Shown here: in pieces, positions 62,801-64,000 of the stretch
How positions within the stretch are numbered: position 1 is the stretch's first letter
Layout of the letters: every line of letters starts with the position of its first letter
Origin: Aphodoplasma sp045592745
Lineage (GTDB): Bacteria > Bacillota > Clostridia > UBA1381 > UMGS1253
Length of the DNA stretch: 64,000 nt
Assembly (NCBI GenBank): GCA_045592745.1
Contig: JAZNVH010000032.1
Coordinates: 1-64,000, forward strand
Direction: 5' to 3'
Made by a program: the position numbers and the translations under genes
Notes under the pieces: generated by a model
Database searches by the model: none
What the model was told of the DNA's origin: nothing
Seen by the model: the letters and a program-made list of their open reading frames with translations, nothing else

Positions 62801-63242
62801 GATGATAAAGACAGATTTTAAAATGTCAGCTGATGAGGCTGATACGGCACTCAAAAATTCAATGAAGCTTGACGGACTTATACTAAATGACATAGAAATC
62901 CTGCGTGATATGGACAGAAACTTTGAAAATGGTTCTGAGTTTTTACCGATAAAGATGACAAGCAGCGGAGAAATAAAGATAAATTCGTCAATTGCAACGA
63001 TGAGTCAGTTTAAGCTGCTTTCAGATTATGTGAAAAGCTCGCTTAAACAGATAGGTGATAGCATTGCGGGCGGAAAGATTGATATTATGCCATACAGAAA
63101 CGCTGCATCGTCGACGTGCTTGTATTGTTCGTACAAAAGTGTGTGCAAATTTGATGTGTCACGCTCTAAAAACGGATACAGAATGTGTCAAAAGGCACCG
63201 ATAGCAAATGTGTGGGATATGATGAGAGAAGAAGTGAGGTGA
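59880..63242 (+). CDS. addB: ATP-dependent helicase/nuclease AddB
   Basis: An 1120-residue subunit. The N-terminal Walker A is GRTGSGKT (8-15), followed by a helicase-like region. The C-terminal nuclease domain holds GTIMHAVLEKF, the IHGIIDRVDKCETDDG segment with the metal-binding Asp and YRVIDYKSGSK with the catalytic D-K pair. Four Cys (SRCPF plus C-L-Y-C and C-K-F at the end) bind a 4Fe-4S cluster. With AddA it processes double-strand breaks for RecA. It starts at ATG 59880 after GAGGTGAG. addA begins 4 bases after its stop. Confidence 0.96.
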   Translation: MRFDVLYGRTGSGKTYKCIEKIKKYIDMGERCIVIVPEQFCYRTEKMLVSSVGAISSETVEVLTFTRLAGRIFAQNSGAVKLPLSAAGKNMLVYRAVWSVKNELETYGLASQKNGFADKVMSIISEFKRYGVLPEQLLELSERADKPALSAKLADLALIYKKYDELFLDDYSDFEDNLYLAADLLEKSDYLKGVHIFIDEFTDFLPQHYKMIEALLNKACDITLCLCADKALGTRGVFSASAKTYFKLKSMCDGEHIPFYSEYMDTNFLHMQNDELLHLEKNYIKIDSEKYDEMPKNIAVFEMLNVYSEIENAAQNILSLVREEGARWREIAVCCGDAEAYFEPLKMIFSRYEIPCFLSEKIDLCAHPLVLTLLSAIDILAEGFSYESVFTYLKTGFANISLNECDLLENYVLATGIKKKAWLQDEVWSYKGGVFDEEQGGNEAIDEIRRRIISPLMCLRENIGSKHTCSHACEAIYNFMCELDIQAKTAALVEEFKSEGKLVEANLYTRIWNSILNVLDQVVLTTGDKKIGMEQLKNLLEAGFMKEQMGIIPQAADAVSVVDVSNARAQECKYLFALGTNTGTFVSNVSGEGMISDAEREAVESMGIQLAPTARSAVFDTDFLIYKALTRPSKKLFVSCALSKMDGTALAQSQICKKVCAVFPELSVVDDFTNKDEKNIFLGSCMSTFGELAMRMGKENEKDDALLLSLKKWYNSKQNYKEKLNILEKELLYSYDAKNLLPRQLDKLYPKGINTSVSRLERYSRCPFSYFIEYTLKAKERKILKIGAPDIGTIMHAVLEKFTNKIACDNIAWSQIDEHYAEAVISSILDEMGEQILGSSSLATKSTQYILKRLKNNLIRCAKLLVMHIASGRFEPVGSEITFGDNGKISAVVVDIASGKKLKIHGIIDRVDKCETDDGVYYRVIDYKSGSKSFSLESIYNKLDLQLVVYLEAAMQERKDAKPAGMLYFNIREPMIKTDFKMSADEADTALKNSMKLDGLILNDIEILRDMDRNFENGSEFLPIKMTSSGEIKINSSIATMSQFKLLSDYVKSSLKQIGDSIAGGKIDIMPYRNAASSTCLYCSYKSVCKFDVSRSKNGYRMCQKAPIANVWDMMREEVR

Positions 63243-63246
63243 GAAG

Positions 63247-64000
63247 ATGGTGGTAAACTGGACAAGTGAACAGCAAAAGGCAATTGATAAAAAGAATTGC
63301 AATTTGCTTGTAGCGGCGGCTGCAGGTTCGGGAAAAACGGCGGTTTTGGTTGAGAAAATTGTAAACCTTATTGAGAGCGGAGTGAATGTAGATTCGCTTT
63401 TGGTGACAACGTTTACAGATGCGGCAGCTAAAAAAATGAAGACAGAAATTGGCGATGAGATAAAAAAGCGGCTTATGAATAATCCGTCAAATGTGCATTT
63501 GTCGCGTCAGCTCATGCTTTTATCACTTGCTGATATATGTACGATTGACTCTTTTTGTATGAAGATAGTGCGCTCGTCTTTTCATCTTCTTGATATAGAC
63601 CCTGATTTTAAAATAGCAGATGCAAATGAGTCGGAGCTTTTGCGTATGCAGGCGGTGAGTGAGGTCTTTGCCGAGCTATACGAAGAAAATGACGATGCTT
63701 TTTATAATCTTCTTGATTGCTATGCGACTCAAAGGGGTGATGAATCGCTTGAAGAGGTTTTGTTGTCGATTCACAATTTTGCAAGAACAATCCCCGATTA
63801 TAAGGGGTGGCTTGAAAAGTGCAAGAGCATATATGCAGATTTTAAAGGAAATATTTTTGATACGCCGTGGGGCAAGGTTATTAAAAACAACACTAAAATA
63901 ACGCTTGACGGCTGTATACAGTGTGCGAATTTTGCACATGATTATGCTATGCAAGTTGATGAGATGGGTAGTTATGTGGTGCCGCTCGGGATTGACCTTG
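63247..64000 (+). CDS. addA: ATP-dependent helicase/nuclease AddA (5' part)
   Basis: Partial: runs off the window end. The start ATG 63247 has GGTGAGAAG upstream. The translated part shows VNWTSEQQKAIDKKNCNLLV, then Walker A AAAGSGKTAVL and VTTFTDAAAKKMKTEI of UvrD/AddA helicases, then TIDSFCMKIVR. About 251 residues of an expected 1200 are visible. It forms the AddAB complex with the preceding gene. Confidence 0.95.
   Translation, partial: MVVNWTSEQQKAIDKKNCNLLVAAAAGSGKTAVLVEKIVNLIESGVNVDSLLVTTFTDAAAKKMKTEIGDEIKKRLMNNPSNVHLSRQLMLLSLADICTIDSFCMKIVRSSFHLLDIDPDFKIADANESELLRMQAVSEVFAELYEENDDAFYNLLDCYATQRGDESLEEVLLSIHNFARTIPDYKGWLEKCKSIYADFKGNIFDTPWGKVIKNNTKITLDGCIQCANFAHDYAMQVDEMGSYVVPLGIDL

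Overview
The window looks like chromosomal DNA of an anaerobic, endospore-forming member of the Bacillota (class Clostridia) with AT-rich DNA. Supporting evidence: sporulation genes (spoVB, spmA, spmB, gpr, a Spo0E-like regulator), Rex redox sensing, AddAB instead of RecBCD, the Clostridia-type glycogen set with both GlgC and GlgD, many AAGGAGG-type ribosome binding sites, frequent TTG/GTG starts and strong TTGACA-17-TATAAT promoters. I cannot name a genus from sequence alone. Almost all of the window is ordinary core chromosome. There is no CRISPR array, prophage or intact insertion sequence.

Layout. 1-210: two tRNA-Ser genes on the minus strand. 399-1873: rex coupled to an unusual P-loop/Asp23-Gls24 fusion. 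1880-2158: a structured, MITE-like noncoding element. 2161-8233 (minus): recJ, relA/spoT, an MBL hydrolase and hemZ. 8487-10960: an orphan sodium-pump beta subunit with a tiny OadG-like partner, then a Gfo/Idh/MocA oxidoreductase. 11064-14636 (minus): the sporulation block spoVB-spmA-spmB-M14 peptidase. 14832-18528: a surface/kinase locus (Wzz-like adaptor, BY-kinase with a (Tyr-Gly)12 tail, a 38-residue peptide, an SLH protein, an HprK-like kinase). 18721-27735: yybS-gdpP-rplI-dnaB-tilS-hpt-ftsH-DUF1858. 27841-34793: MFS transporter, nagA, an unknown small protein, an SH3/NlpC hydrolase, an Arc-like protein and comEC. 34827-37797: holA, an ECF S component and infC-rpmI-rplT with a leader. 37944-43129: tRNA-Gln, a broken AEC transporter, degV, trmL, a DUF362 ferredoxin, a frameshifted AraC regulator and a C_GCAxxG_C_C protein. 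43175-54906 (minus): a glycogen operon glgB-glgC-glgD-glgA-glgP-GH13 followed by a flavoprotein. 55074-64000: gpr, the yfmF/yfmH M16 pair, lgt, Spo0E-like, addB and the start of addA (runs off the end).

How the genes work together. The glycogen operon holds a full cycle: ADP-glucose synthesis (GlgC/GlgD), chain growth (GlgA), branching (GlgB), phosphorolysis (GlgP) and debranching or oligosaccharide hydrolysis (GH13). Stringent response (RelA/SpoT), c-di-AMP turnover (GdpP) and redox sensing (Rex) form the regulatory layer. The gpr gene is preceded by a forespore sigma-G/F-like promoter.

The best candidate for something undescribed is 14832-18528. There, a YxxP-type short peptide with its own strong promoter lies between a tyrosine kinase with a repeat-encoded Tyr tail and an HprK-like Ser/Thr kinase whose start overlaps the SLH protein gene. 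The HprK-like kinase and the peptide's YxxP motif recall the kinase and leader of phosphorylated lasso peptides, but no lasso maturation genes are present. Two genes look damaged: the AEC transporter (in-frame TAG) and the AraC regulator (frameshift at an A run).
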